Of a stretch of DNA of 64,000 nt, positions 7,986-17,016 are shown in pieces; within the stretch, counting starts at the first letter, position 1; the number at the start of each line of letters is the position of its first letter. Below the pieces are notes generated by a model that saw only the letters and a list, made by a program, of their open reading frames with translations, was not told the DNA's origin and did no database searches. A program made the position numbers and the translations under genes. This stretch comes from Chthoniobacter flavus. GTDB taxonomy: Bacteria; Verrucomicrobiota; Verrucomicrobiia; Chthoniobacterales; Chthoniobacteraceae. Where the stretch lies: positions 1-64,000 of the forward strand of contig CAMAUX010000012.1 in NCBI GenBank assembly GCA_945861435.1. Reading direction: 5' to 3'.

Positions 7986-9254
7986 TCAGCGTGCAAGGTT
8001 GAGTTCAAAGAGCAGCAACTGGGTGGGTTGGGGGCGCTCCACGTGCCGGTTGGCGATGGTGTTTCCACCAATATGCAGGGTGGGGGTACGGAAATCATTG
8101 TCGGAGGCAAGCAGTAGCAGGGGGTGCGACTGGTCGCGTCCGGGAGCGAGCGCCATACCCTCCCATTTTTCCGCAAGCTGGGCGCGGGAGAACGCACCCT
8201 TTGTGGAACTGGCGGAGACGAGATCGAGGACACTCCTTTTTTTTACAGGAACCAAATCTCGGATGGTGTTCAGAGCTCCGGCATGCCCGAGCACGTTGGT
8301 GGCACCCTTGAGATCCACCACATAGACTCGCTTGTGCTGCGCAGGGGAGGGGGACTCGGTGCCATCGGCGCCACGGTTGTCCCTTTCCAGTACGAGAAAT
8401 GTGCCATCCCGGAGGGCGGCCAATTCACAGGCACCGAGGTCGTTTTGCTTGAGAACCTTTTCCCGTGGATAGGCGAGCTTGAGCAATCCGACCGGCCCCA
8501 TTTCGTAGGGATACTCGGCGACCGGATTCCCGCTGGTGAGATCGACAACGAGGATTCTGCTGAAGCGCCCATCGCGCCCGCCATCCTGTGCGAGCGGGCT
8601 TTGAAGGATCATCACGGCGCGGCTGCCATCGAGGGTGAGTGCCATTCCCTCGAAGCCGCGGTTGGGCACACGCCCGGCGGCCACGTGTTCCTCCGCGGAA
8701 AAGACTACGCGGCCGGTTTGGTTTCGAGGGAGGTAATAGGGCGGTGGCTTGAGGCAGCGCAACATCCGCCCGCCCGTATCGAACTGGTAAAGGAAGGGTC
8801 CGAGCTCTTCGGCCAAGTAAAGGCTCCCATCCGGGGCGACAGCGATGGCCTCTGGGCTGAGGCAGCGGCGACCATCCTTTCTGCGTGGCACTTCGGTGTC
8901 GTCGCCGGTCGGGTGCTGGCTGGAAAAAAATTCTCCGGCTGGATCCACAAACCAAACGCTGCGGACGAGTTCAAACGAGAGTCCCTGCCCTTGTACATCG
9001 ACTACGGCCTCGTGGAAACGCGGCCGATAATCGCCGTGCTTGGAACCGGAGCTCCCATCAGCTGCAAAGTAGTAATGGCCGGGGGAGCCTGCATAGGTGG
9101 CGGCGGAGCCAAATCCGCCGAGAGTGTCGCCCTTGCAGTCCAATGCATCGGCCGTAACAGTTCCCCATGCGAGGAGTTGGGCTTGCTGCGCCTGGAGGGG
9201 CCTGAGCGGGAGGGTGGCTGCAGAGGCAAGGGCGATGAGCAAGGCAGCGCGCAC
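7986..9254 (-). CDS. Secreted phytase-like esterase domain protein
   Basis: A 422-residue exported protein with a GTG start at 9254 and an Ala/Leu-rich signal peptide ending near 'RPLQAQQAQ'. The body matches the 'esterase-like activity of phytase' propeller family: 'SPEAIAVAPDGSLYLAEE', 'NRGFEGMALTLDG' and 'FLVLERDNRG' are its typical blade motifs. These proteins are periplasmic or extracellular beta-propellers presumed to act on phosphoesters or related esters, but biochemical evidence for the family is thin. It starts two bases after the TolC-like gene stops, so the pair forms an operon. A link to phosphate acquisition is possible but is not shown by the sequence. Confidence 0.75.
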   Translation of the reverse strand: MRAALLIALASAATLPLRPLQAQQAQLLAWGTVTADALDCKGDTLGGFGSAATYAGSPGHYYFAADGSSGSKHGDYRPRFHEAVVDVQGQGLSFELVRSVWFVDPAGEFFSSQHPTGDDTEVPRRKDGRRCLSPEAIAVAPDGSLYLAEELGPFLYQFDTGGRMLRCLKPPPYYLPRNQTGRVVFSAEEHVAAGRVPNRGFEGMALTLDGSRAVMILQSPLAQDGGRDGRFSRILVVDLTSGNPVAEYPYEMGPVGLLKLAYPREKVLKQNDLGACELAALRDGTFLVLERDNRGADGTESPSPAQHKRVYVVDLKGATNVLGHAGALNTIRDLVPVKKRSVLDLVSASSTKGAFSRAQLAEKWEGMALAPGRDQSHPLLLLASDNDFRTPTLHIGGNTIANRHVERPQPTQLLLFELNLAR

Positions 9255-9256
9255 GT

Positions 9257-11137
9257 TCAGTGGAAGCGCATCGACTGGAGACGGCCGGCTTGAAAATCGC
9301 CCGTGGAACGTTGGAGTTCGTGGCGGGCCACTTGGAGATCAAACCCGCGCTCGATCAGGATTGTGCGAGCGGCGTTGAGATCGCGAAGAGCGACAAGCGT
9401 TTCGAGGCTGGTAGCAGTGCCTGCGGAATACTGGCGTTCAAGATCCTGGTAATTCTGTTCGGCCGCAGCCACCTGAGCACGCACAGCGGTGAGGGACTGC
9501 TCAAAGGTGTGCACGGCGAGCCATGCATTGTGGACTTCCTCCTCGATGCGCTTGGCATGGCGCTCCTGATCGAGTTCGACACTGGTGAGGTCGAGGTTCT
9601 GAACGCGGGCATCCAGCGTCCGGGCCCCCCACAGCGGCATCTCCACTGCAATCACAGCCTCCCAGCTCGTGGCCGACTGGGAGTAACGCGAGCGGCTGCT
9701 TGTCGCGAACCTCTCACGCCCGTCGGAAAATGTGCTCCGCGAGACGCCGGAGGCGGGGTCGGTTTGCGAATCGACGGTGGTGGTGGTGGTGCCCGTGGAA
9801 TTCGACAGGGAGCTGTCACTGCGCACGCCATTCTCCGTCTCCCGTGTACTCCCGTCTTGGTTTACTGCTTCGGCGCGCAGTTGCGCCACGATGCGCGGCG
9901 CGAACGCCGCCTTGGCCCCGCGCAGCCGTTGCTCCTGCTGGGCGGTGCGAAGGGCACTCACCTTGTAGTCTTCCCGCTGCCGGAAAGCGCAGGTGAGCGC
10001 CTCCGTGAGGCTGCCGGGTATGGGAATACTGCCACCTGGATCGGCGACACGGTAGGAAGTGCCACGGTCGAGATTGAGAATGTTGTTGAGTGCGTTGCGG
10101 TGGACGAGGGTGGCGGCGCGGGACTCGATCGCCTTGCGCCGCGCGGCCTCCAAATCGCCCTCCGCGCGCAGGAGGTCGGTGCGCAGGGACTCACCGGCTT
10201 CGAACCGGGCCTTGGCATCGCGCACTTGGTTGAGCGTGAGACGGACCGTCTCCTCATCCACAGCGGCGAAGCCCTCACTCTTGAGGACCGCATAGTAAGC
10301 CCTCGCAACGCCGAAGAGGACCTCGCGCGTCACATGCCTGCACTCGAGCTCCGATGCTTGAGCGGCGAGTTTTCCCAGCTTCCATGCAGGAAAGACCGTC
10401 ATGTCCAAAAGCGGTTGCTCGAGGACGATTGCGGCCTTGTTGCTGCGTGTTGTCCGTTCGAAAAAATTGTTAGGGAGCGTGCGCTCTCTTTGGCTGCTGC
10501 CGGTGATCACTCCCGACTCCGTGGTTGTCTCCGGTTGCTCCACGGAATTGATCCCGCTGCGAGTGTTGGAGTAGGAGCCTTCGGAGACGGCGCTGCTGAT
10601 ATCGGATGCCGACCCCGTGCGCTCGGTTCGCGCATTCTCCCGCCCAATCATCCCCACCACGCGGGGCTCCATTTTTGTGAGAGCGAAGAGGGGCTGCAGC
10701 GACTGCTTGCGGATGGCGACGTAAGCGAGCCGGATCGACTGGTCGCTGACCAGCGCGCGGTCGTACGCATGCTCCAGCGTCATCAAGGGAGGGCGGTTGT
10801 TCGGGGGCGCCGGCACGCTCAAGCGCCGCACGACCTCACCCGGATTGGGGGCGGTGGCACCGCTCACCGCAGCGCCGTCAAGCCAGGGCAAGCCGGTTCG
10901 CAAAGCAGGGGGGCGCACGACGGGTGTCGGTTTTTCTTGGGAAACGGACTTGGACTCTCCATTTGGTGTGGTGGTGGTCCGAAAACTCGGCTTCGTGGAT
11001 GCACTGGCCTCCGCCGCAATTGGCAGAGGTGCCCGCAAAACCGGGGCAGGGGAGGAAGGATCCGACTGGGATTGGGCGAAGGCGCTTAAAGGAAACAGCC
11101 AGCACCCCATGAGCAAAGCCCGACAAGGGCGCGACAC
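9257..11137 (-). CDS. TolC-like outer membrane efflux protein
   Basis: An outer membrane factor of 626 residues from the preferred GTG at 11137, which gives the signal peptide VSRPCRALLMGCWLFPLSAFAQ. An ATG at 11110 would leave no charged n-region, and a TTG at 11257 gives an odd leader. The C-terminal 450 residues show the two long alpha-helical repeats of the TolC/OEP family: 'LEHAYDRALVSDQSIRLAYVAI', 'ARFEAGESLRTDLLRAEGDLEAARR' and 'LERQYSAGTATSLETLVALRDLNAAR'. An unusual Ser/Thr/Gly-rich insertion sits between the repeats (around 10470-10640 and 9700-9860). No inner-membrane pump or periplasmic adaptor gene is adjacent, so the partner is unknown. The phytase-like gene follows directly. 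Confidence 0.85.
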   Translation of the reverse strand: MSRPCRALLMGCWLFPLSAFAQSQSDPSSPAPVLRAPLPIAAEASASTKPSFRTTTTPNGESKSVSQEKPTPVVRPPALRTGLPWLDGAAVSGATAPNPGEVVRRLSVPAPPNNRPPLMTLEHAYDRALVSDQSIRLAYVAIRKQSLQPLFALTKMEPRVVGMIGRENARTERTGSASDISSAVSEGSYSNTRSGINSVEQPETTTESGVITGSSQRERTLPNNFFERTTRSNKAAIVLEQPLLDMTVFPAWKLGKLAAQASELECRHVTREVLFGVARAYYAVLKSEGFAAVDEETVRLTLNQVRDAKARFEAGESLRTDLLRAEGDLEAARRKAIESRAATLVHRNALNNILNLDRGTSYRVADPGGSIPIPGSLTEALTCAFRQREDYKVSALRTAQQEQRLRGAKAAFAPRIVAQLRAEAVNQDGSTRETENGVRSDSSLSNSTGTTTTTVDSQTDPASGVSRSTFSDGRERFATSSRSRYSQSATSWEAVIAVEMPLWGARTLDARVQNLDLTSVELDQERHAKRIEEEVHNAWLAVHTFEQSLTAVRAQVAAAEQNYQDLERQYSAGTATSLETLVALRDLNAARTILIERGFDLQVARHELQRSTGDFQAGRLQSMRFH

Positions 11138-11356
11138 GCAGCCACGCGCGGGAACGTGAACGCGGAGGGAGCATTCGTCCGGACAGTGGGGCACGGGAGC
11201 TGATGCGGGGTGGCTCAGAGAAGCCGACTTGTGGCACAAAGCGGAAACCTGCCACAAACCTTTTCGGCACTCACGGAGGAGGGCAATTTGGTCTTCCGGG
11301 AGACTCGCTTGCGCGGTAGTGTCGCGTTTTGTGTGCCTAGCCTATTCGGCAGGCTC
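11138..11356. promoter_or_regulatory. Divergent promoter region between the TolC-like gene and the beta-helix surface protein
   Basis: About 220 bases separate the chosen starts of the two divergent genes. Transcription in both directions must begin here. I cannot pick a convincing -35/-10 pair by eye. Alternative longer starts for both genes would overlap inside this stretch, which is one reason to prefer the internal starts. Confidence 0.35.
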
Positions 11357-13039
11357 ATGCCGCGCATCATGCCTCTGCCGCCTATTGCCCCACGCAGTAC
11401 TGCCTCCAGCGTTGAAGCGCTTGAAGCGCGCATCGCCCCGGCCGTGGTGACGGCGCGTCTGGTCACTTACACCGACACGGATGGAGACCTGGTGGAACTC
11501 AGGGCAAGCCAGTCTGTGTTCACGGCGGCCAACCTCGCATTCGTCCCGGGTGTGGCTGGGGGCGAAACTCTTGAGTTACTCGCGCTGGGAACGGTCGCCA
11601 AAGGGGCTCAGATTACCTTCAAAGCCACCACTCCAGCGGGTTCGGCCGGAGACGGCTTTGTGGCGGTAGGCGTGATTGATGCGCATGGCGTCGACCTGCG
11701 CAGCATCGTGGTGGATGGCGCCCTCGCTGCGGTGAAGGCAGGGGACGCAAATCCAAAGACCCCCGCATTGCGCAGCATCACCGTGGAATCCTTCGGAGCC
11801 ACGGGGGATGGTTTGGCGATGGCTGCGCCGCTGAGTGTCCTTGTCGGCGGCGTCAGCTCTCTCAACGTCCTCGGCGACTTCGGTCACGCAAAACTCACGT
11901 GTACTTCCACCATCGGCTTCATGCGCATTGGCGGCTCAGTGTTGGGAAACACGAGCACTTCCAACTACAGTGGCTTTATCGAAGCCGACGCATTCGGCCG
12001 TGTTCTGGTAGCCGGTGACATCCGCGGTGGCGCCGGAGATTCCTCCGGATGCATCGTTGCAGACCATAACCTTGCGGTGCTTCTGGTGGGGGGCTCCGTG
12101 CGCGGCGGTGCGGGTCTGGAGAGCGGCGTGGTTTCTTCGCTCCTCAACGCGGGTGTCGTGCGCATTGGCGGAGATCTGCAGGGTGGCACGGGTCCCCAGA
12201 CAGGGAGAGTGACCATCGGCAATGCAGTGTCATTGTTGGAAGTGGTGGGTTCCGTGATCGGGAGCGGCCATGATTTCACTGGGGAGATTCGCGTTACAAA
12301 GCAGATCGAGTTGCTGCGAATCGGCGGCGATCTGCGCGGCGGCAATGCCTCAGGGTCCGATGACGTACTCAACACCGGCTTCGTGAAGGCGGATTCCATC
12401 AAGGCCTTTCTCGTGCGGGGATCCATCAATGCCGGGACGAACGACAGCACAGGGCAACTCATCAACAGCGGATCCATTCGCACCGCAGATGAAATCCGGC
12501 TTGGGAGGGTGGTGGGTGACTTGAGAGGCACCACTAGTCTTGTGACTGGAAAAACGACGCCCGCGGTCATCTCCGCGGAGGACAGTGAATACCACGACGC
12601 ATCTCCGGCGAGCGACGTGGCTCTCATCCGCCTGACTGTGGACGGTTCAGTCGTCGACTCCAGGATCGAAGCCGGTTACGGCACGGATGGACTCCCTGTG
12701 GACGGCAACGCAAAGATCGGAACGCTGGTGGTGAAGGGAGACTGGATCAATTCCACCTTGGTGGCTGGCGTGCAGAGTTCCAATGCAAGCTTTGGCGACA
12801 ACGATGGCTCCGACAGCCTGATCCCGGGGCGGTTTCCGTCGAACTTCTCGAAAATCCGCTCTGTGGTGATCGGGGGTGAGGTGCGCGGGGGAATCGATTT
12901 GACCCAACCCTCCGGATTTATGGCTCACGTGATCGACCGGATCACGGTGAAGGGAGTCCCTGTGGCTCTCTCTGGAGCACTGGACAACATTCTCATTGGT
13001 TCGGCAGGCACGGCCAACGTCCGTGTCCAGGAACTCTAG
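11357..13039 (+). CDS. Surface protein with LEPR-like 'LEARIAPA' N-terminal tag and beta-helix repeats
   Basis: A 560-residue protein from the ATG at 11357. The N-terminus carries 'SSVEALEARIAPAVV', resembling the LEPR-XLL-type tag found on large Verrucomicrobiota and Planctomycete surface proteins, followed by 'VTYTDTDGDLVEL'. From about residue 200 the protein is built of repeats of roughly 26 residues of the form 'L(V/I)GG(S/D)(V/L)RGG...SG.(I/V)', for example 'VLVAGDIRGGAG', 'LLVGGSVRGGAG' and 'VRIGGDLQGGTG', consistent with a right-handed parallel beta-helix. There is no classical signal peptide and no PEP-CTERM or autotransporter domain, so the export route is unclear. It is divergent from the TolC-like gene. 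Function unknown; a structural or adhesive surface role is inferred. Confidence 0.75.
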   Translation: MPRIMPLPPIAPRSTASSVEALEARIAPAVVTARLVTYTDTDGDLVELRASQSVFTAANLAFVPGVAGGETLELLALGTVAKGAQITFKATTPAGSAGDGFVAVGVIDAHGVDLRSIVVDGALAAVKAGDANPKTPALRSITVESFGATGDGLAMAAPLSVLVGGVSSLNVLGDFGHAKLTCTSTIGFMRIGGSVLGNTSTSNYSGFIEADAFGRVLVAGDIRGGAGDSSGCIVADHNLAVLLVGGSVRGGAGLESGVVSSLLNAGVVRIGGDLQGGTGPQTGRVTIGNAVSLLEVVGSVIGSGHDFTGEIRVTKQIELLRIGGDLRGGNASGSDDVLNTGFVKADSIKAFLVRGSINAGTNDSTGQLINSGSIRTADEIRLGRVVGDLRGTTSLVTGKTTPAVISAEDSEYHDASPASDVALIRLTVDGSVVDSRIEAGYGTDGLPVDGNAKIGTLVVKGDWINSTLVAGVQSSNASFGDNDGSDSLIPGRFPSNFSKIRSVVIGGEVRGGIDLTQPSGFMAHVIDRITVKGVPVALSGALDNILIGSAGTANVRVQEL

Positions 13040-13060
13040 CTCGAACAGGGGAGGGGCAGT

Positions 13061-13714
13061 TTAGCCTTCGCGAAGCAGGTTTGCGACTGCCCCGGGGTAA
13101 ACTTCCGAAGCCTGTTGCTGGGAGGCCACGGTCACCCCGAGATCCCGCACCAACCCGTCGCGGAGATCGTAGGTCCATCCGTGCACGCTGACCTCCTGCC
13201 CACGCTCCCATGCGTCGCGAACGACGGTGGTCTGCGATACGTTGAGCGCCTGCTCGAGCGCGTTGAGCTCGCAGAGCCTGTTGGCCCGTACCTCCGGGTC
13301 CTGCACGCGGTCCAACAAGGCGGAGTGTTTGACATGGACGTCCTCCACATGGCGCAGCCAGTTGTCCGCGAGTCCGATCTTCTGCCTGCGAAGAGCGGCG
13401 CCGACGCCGCTGCACCCGTAATGCCCGCACACAATGATGTGCTTCACCTTCAGTACATCCACCGCAAACTGGATCACTGAGAGACAGTTGAGGTCCGTGT
13501 GCGCAACCACGTTGGCGACATTCCGGTGCACGAAAATCTCGCCGGGCAACAACCCGATAATCTGATTGGCCGGCACCCGACTATCGGAGCACCCGATCCA
13601 TAAATATTCCGGCGACTGTTGCTTTGCCAATATCCGGAAAAAGTCCGGCTCCTGAGCAGTGATGCTCGCAGCCCAGCGGCGGTTTTTCTCAAACAGATGG
13701 TCAAGGTTAGGCAT
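13061..13714 (-). CDS. can: Beta-carbonic anhydrase
   Basis: Zinc enzyme interconverting CO2 and bicarbonate in the cytosol. From the ATG at 13714 the protein has 217 residues, and its zinc ligands fall at Cys42, His98 and Cys101, with the Asp44-Arg46 dyad in 'GCSDSRVPANQI' and the 'CGHYGCSG' loop. These positions coincide with those I recall for Escherichia coli Can. A 13-residue upstream extension is possible but adds nothing conserved. The neighbour upstream is the SprT-like gene, 73 bases away, and the surface protein gene converges from the other side with a 21-base gap. Confidence 0.94.
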   Translation of the reverse strand: MPNLDHLFEKNRRWAASITAQEPDFFRILAKQQSPEYLWIGCSDSRVPANQIIGLLPGEIFVHRNVANVVAHTDLNCLSVIQFAVDVLKVKHIIVCGHYGCSGVGAALRRQKIGLADNWLRHVEDVHVKHSALLDRVQDPEVRANRLCELNALEQALNVSQTTVVRDAWERGQEVSVHGWTYDLRDGLVRDLGVTVASQQQASEVYPGAVANLLREG

Positions 13715-13786
13715 GGGCGCTTTGTCAACGCACACGACCGACAACGCAACCATTTTCCCGGCGCGTTGGTCTCTGAGACCGTCCGT

Positions 13787-14410
13787 TCAGGAGCGGCTGA
13801 GCTTCACGAATTTGAAGCGCTCATCGTAACGCCCCCCGGCATGGGCGCGACAGCAGGCAAGGCATGCGGACTTGCGCTGCAATGGACGCACCCTCGGCAG
13901 TTCGGTGCGGCAGTTCGGGCACTCGTAAAAATGGCGCCTGGTGACCACGCGCTTCGGCAGAGCGAGGTTGTGACAGCGAGTTTCATCCACAAGACCGAGG
14001 TCCGCGCAGGCCTTCCTCCATTCCTTTCCATGAGCGGCGATGCGCCGGCGCCCTGCACGCTCGTGGGCAACCAAATGTGCCAGTTCATGCTTGAGCGTCC
14101 TGTCCAACTCGCCGCGACCAAACGCAAGCAGCCTTGGGTTGAGTGTCACCAGCGCCTTGCTCGGATATGCCATGCCGGCAGTGCTGCGCATCCGAGCGTT
14201 CCAACGTACCTCGACCCTTGATGCGAGTGTCCGGCACTCCACGTTGGCGAGCAACCTGCGCGCATAAACCTGAAGTTGGGCTGCGTCATGCAGGGCCTCG
14301 GCTGCGGTTTTACCCGCCACGTTGGACTGGAGTTTAGGAAAGAAATCGAGCTGCATCCGATTCGAAAAATGAGTCTCCCCGACTATGGATGGCACGCCGT
14401 CGCTTTGCAT
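13787..14410 (-). CDS. SprT-like zinc metalloprotein
   Basis: A 207-residue cytosolic protein of the SprT/Spartan-like family. It shows 'TLKHELAHLVAHE' (H108-E109-xx-H112) with a likely third ligand in 'AAHGKEW' (H127), then a C-terminal zinc ribbon with 'YECPNC' and 'SACLACC'. Eukaryotic Spartan cleaves DNA-protein crosslinks; the bacterial members are poorly characterised. M19 (14356) is an alternative start. It lies 90 bases downstream of the cysteine desulfurase and may be part of the same minus-strand transcript. Confidence 0.8.
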   Translation of the reverse strand: MQSDGVPSIVGETHFSNRMQLDFFPKLQSNVAGKTAAEALHDAAQLQVYARRLLANVECRTLASRVEVRWNARMRSTAGMAYPSKALVTLNPRLLAFGRGELDRTLKHELAHLVAHERAGRRRIAAHGKEWRKACADLGLVDETRCHNLALPKRVVTRRHFYECPNCRTELPRVRPLQRKSACLACCRAHAGGRYDERFKFVKLSRS

Positions 14411-14500
14411 CCACCGAAACGCGCGCCCATCTATTTTTCAGGGGCTTCCCGAGGCCGGGAAGCTTTGTGCGCATGCAGACCTACAAAGCCTCATCCCCGC

Positions 14501-15631
14501 TCAACCACACACCAATGAGCGAATGGGGCCCATGCGTGCCGCCGTCTCGTCCACCTCTGCTTCCGTGGTCAGACGCCCGAGGGAAAAACGCACAGCGGCA
14601 CGGGCAAGCGCCGGTTCCAATCCCATCGCCGCCAGCACATGTGAGGGTTCAAGGGATCCCACCATGCACGCAGCACCGCTCGACGCACAAATTCCAGCCA
14701 GATCGAGATTCATCAGGAGTGCCTCGCCGTCGGCTCCGGGAAAACTCACATTGAGAGTGTTAGCCAAGCCATCTCGCTCGGATCCATTGCGTCTTGCTTC
14801 CGGCCATGCATGCAGAATCCCGTCCCACAGACGATCTCGCAACCGGGCCAAGCGCGGCTGCTCCTTTTCGCGATCGCACTCTGCGAGTTCCGCTGCAGCC
14901 GCCATCCCCACGATGCCTGCCACGTTCTCGGTGCCTGGCCTGCGCTGGTTCTCGTGGGCGCCGCCATGCTGGAGTCGCTCGACTCCCACTCCGGCCCGCA
15001 CATACAGCATCCCCACACCCTTCGGCCCATAGAACTTGTGTGCAGCGAGTGAGACCGCATCGAAGCGCTGGCAGAGAATAGGCTCCTTCCCGAAAGACTG
15101 GATTGCATCGCAGTGAAAGAGCACGCCTTTCTCGCGGCAGAGGAGGCTGATTTCCTCCACAGGTTGAAGGGTTCCTGTCTCATTGTTCGCACTCATCAAC
15201 GAGACCAGCGTGGTCTGGCTGGTGAGCGACCTGGCGCACTCCCCGGGATCCACGCGCCCGTCGCCGTCCACTGCCAGCCACGTGACCTGGAACCCTTCCT
15301 TCGCCTCCAGATACTCCAGAGCGTTTAGCACGGCATGATGTTCCGTGCGCGCGCTGATGATGTGCCTGCCCTTGTCTCGCTGCGCTCGGGCCAGGCCCAG
15401 CACCGCAAGATTGTCCGCCTCTGTGCCCCCGGCCGTGAAAATCACCTCGTGCGACTTGATCCCCAGGACAGCGGCCATGCGGTCGCGCGCCGAATCTACT
15501 GCCGCCCTCGCCTGCCTCCCCTCGCCATGAACGCTGGATGGGTTGCCGTGGTGCTCACGCAGATAGGGCAGCATGGCCTCGAGAGCCTGCGGCGCGAGGG
15601 GAGTTGTCGCGTTGTAATCCAGATAGATCAT
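14501..15631 (-). CDS. Cysteine desulfurase (NifS/IscS class V aminotransferase)
   Basis: A PLP enzyme removing sulfur from cysteine for Fe-S cluster or thiocofactor assembly. The chosen start (15631) gives the classic N-terminus 'MIYLDYNATTPLAP' and 376 residues. Key features are 'SLMSANNETGTLQP', the PLP lysine in 'SLAAHKFYGPKGVGMLYV', and the persulfide-forming cysteine in the flexible 'SSGAACMVGSLEPSHVL' loop. It follows cysE by 46 bases, so serine acetylation (cysteine supply) and sulfur mobilisation look co-transcribed. No IscU- or IscA-like scaffold is nearby, so the sulfur acceptor is not evident. Confidence 0.92.
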   Translation of the reverse strand: MIYLDYNATTPLAPQALEAMLPYLREHHGNPSSVHGEGRQARAAVDSARDRMAAVLGIKSHEVIFTAGGTEADNLAVLGLARAQRDKGRHIISARTEHHAVLNALEYLEAKEGFQVTWLAVDGDGRVDPGECARSLTSQTTLVSLMSANNETGTLQPVEEISLLCREKGVLFHCDAIQSFGKEPILCQRFDAVSLAAHKFYGPKGVGMLYVRAGVGVERLQHGGAHENQRRPGTENVAGIVGMAAAAELAECDREKEQPRLARLRDRLWDGILHAWPEARRNGSERDGLANTLNVSFPGADGEALLMNLDLAGICASSGAACMVGSLEPSHVLAAMGLEPALARAAVRFSLGRLTTEAEVDETAARMGPIRSLVCG

Positions 15632-15677
15632 GGAAACGGGGCGTGGGCAGAGAGCGGGAAAGGGCTGGGAAGCCTGC

Positions 15678-16583
15678 TCAGATAACCCAATCGTCCGCGC
15701 GGCCTCCGCGGCGATCCTTGTCGAGAATGTGAAGAGACTTCTCCTCAAAAAACACCAGCGACCGCGCCGGAACGCTGTGCGTCAGAAACACGCTCGCCCC
15801 AATCGTGCTGCCTGCGCCGACCACTGTGTCTCCACCCATGATCGTCGTGCCCGCGTAAACTGTCACATGGTCTTCGAGGGTGGGATGCCGACGCTTGCCG
15901 CGCAGGCTCTGCCCACCGGCCAGCGACCGTGCAATGAGGGACACCCCTTGGTAGAGCTTCACATGGGTGCCGATCACCGCCGTCTCACCAATCACCACAC
16001 CCGTCCCGTGATCGATGAAGAAGTGGGATCCGATTTGCGCCCCGGGGTGAATGTCGATCCCCGTGCGCGCATGCGCCCACTCCGTCATGATCCGCGGAAT
16101 GAGGGGCAGCCCCAGCTGGTAGAACACATGAGCACACCGCTGGATGGCTACCGCTTCCACGTAGGGGTACGCCAGAATCACCTCGTCGAGCCCGGCCGCT
16201 GCAGGATCTCCCTGAAAGGCCGCCTCCACATCCGTGCGCAACGCCGCTCGGACACCCGGCAGCGCACGCAGAAACCCGAGGGTTAATGATTGCGCAGCGC
16301 CGGAGGAACTCGCCGCATCACGCATGCGCAGGCTCTTCGAAACCTCCTCCTGCAGGCGTTCGCTGATCGAGAAAACGCGGTGCGAAGTCACCCGGGTCAG
16401 GTGCGAGGAGTGGATTGGCTCCTGATCATGAAACCCTGGGAAGAGAAGTTGAAGCAGGTCTTCGCAAATGAGCGCCAGAGCCCTCTTCGAGGGAAGATTG
16501 GTGCCGTCAATATGATTGATGCCCCCCCCGGTCTCGTAGGAGCCGAGGATTTCTTCAGTGATCTTGCCGAGGTCCTGATCCAT
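15678..16583 (-). CDS. cysE: Serine O-acetyltransferase
   Basis: Transfers acetyl from acetyl-CoA to L-serine, giving O-acetylserine for cysteine synthesis. The ATG at 16583 (MDQDLGKITEEIL) yields 301 residues, in keeping with the EpsC/CysE long form; the open frame continues upstream without family features. The N-terminal ~170 residues are the helical SATase domain. The rest is a left-handed beta-helix of hexapeptide repeats with 'GIDIHPGAQIGSHFFIDHGTGVVIG', containing the catalytic Asp-His region, and 'RHPTLEDHVTVYAGTTIMGG'. It heads the minus-strand series cysE, cysteine desulfurase, SprT-like. Confidence 0.93.
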   Translation of the reverse strand: MDQDLGKITEEILGSYETGGGINHIDGTNLPSKRALALICEDLLQLLFPGFHDQEPIHSSHLTRVTSHRVFSISERLQEEVSKSLRMRDAASSSGAAQSLTLGFLRALPGVRAALRTDVEAAFQGDPAAAGLDEVILAYPYVEAVAIQRCAHVFYQLGLPLIPRIMTEWAHARTGIDIHPGAQIGSHFFIDHGTGVVIGETAVIGTHVKLYQGVSLIARSLAGGQSLRGKRRHPTLEDHVTVYAGTTIMGGDTVVGAGSTIGASVFLTHSVPARSLVFFEEKSLHILDKDRRGGRADDWVI

Positions 16584-16836
16584 CTGCCCGACAACTTCAA
16601 CGCTCACGAGGGTGCGTGCAACGCCGAAACACCACTCCCTGCCATTCGAATTGATTCGAACTCGTAACCAAGCGCTTGGGCATTTGGTCACCAGCGTCAT
16701 GCATGCCGCCGTTGGATTGGTCTGCCGGGCCCCCTCAAATGCGAAAACGGAGGAGTGGAGGGCAAACATGCTCTCCCCATGCACGCGTCCACACCACCTC
16801 CGCCGATTTTATCAATGGATGCAGATGCCCGCTCTA

Positions 16837-16860
16837 CCAATGCCAATGCCAATGCCGATG
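16837..16860. repeat. Short tandem repeat, 6-bp unit x4
   Basis: The unit CCAATG occurs three times perfectly (16837-16854) and once as CCGATG (16855-16860). No gene uses this stretch with confidence. Confidence 0.8.
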
Positions 16861-16986
16861 CTTACGTTAGCCTCAGCCTCAGTATCAGGCAGATGACGGG
16901 CTTCCGCAGGGAACATTGGAGCCACATTGGATCATTGGGCCAAGAGACTTCCGCAGGCCCCGATGACGCTGGGACATTTGGAGCAG

Positions 16987-17016
16987 GGGAGCATGGGAGC
17001 ATGAGAGCATGGGAGC
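16987..17016. repeat. Short tandem repeat, 8-bp unit GGGAGCAT, nearly four copies
   Basis: Copies at 16987-16994, 16995-17002, 17003-17010 (GAGAGCAT) and a partial one at 17011-17016. It could be a slippage-prone tract; no function is apparent. Confidence 0.7.

Noticed and set aside
9260-11089. Plus-strand open frame of ~609 codons opposite the TolC-like gene
   Set aside because: Shadow of high-GC coding sequence; the minus-strand reading has clear outer membrane factor repeats.
11210-11356. Longer N-terminus for the beta-helix surface protein
   Set aside because: The extra 49 residues lack a signal peptide and would overlap the leader of the divergent TolC-like gene; the internal ATG directly before the 'EALEARIAPA' tag fits better.
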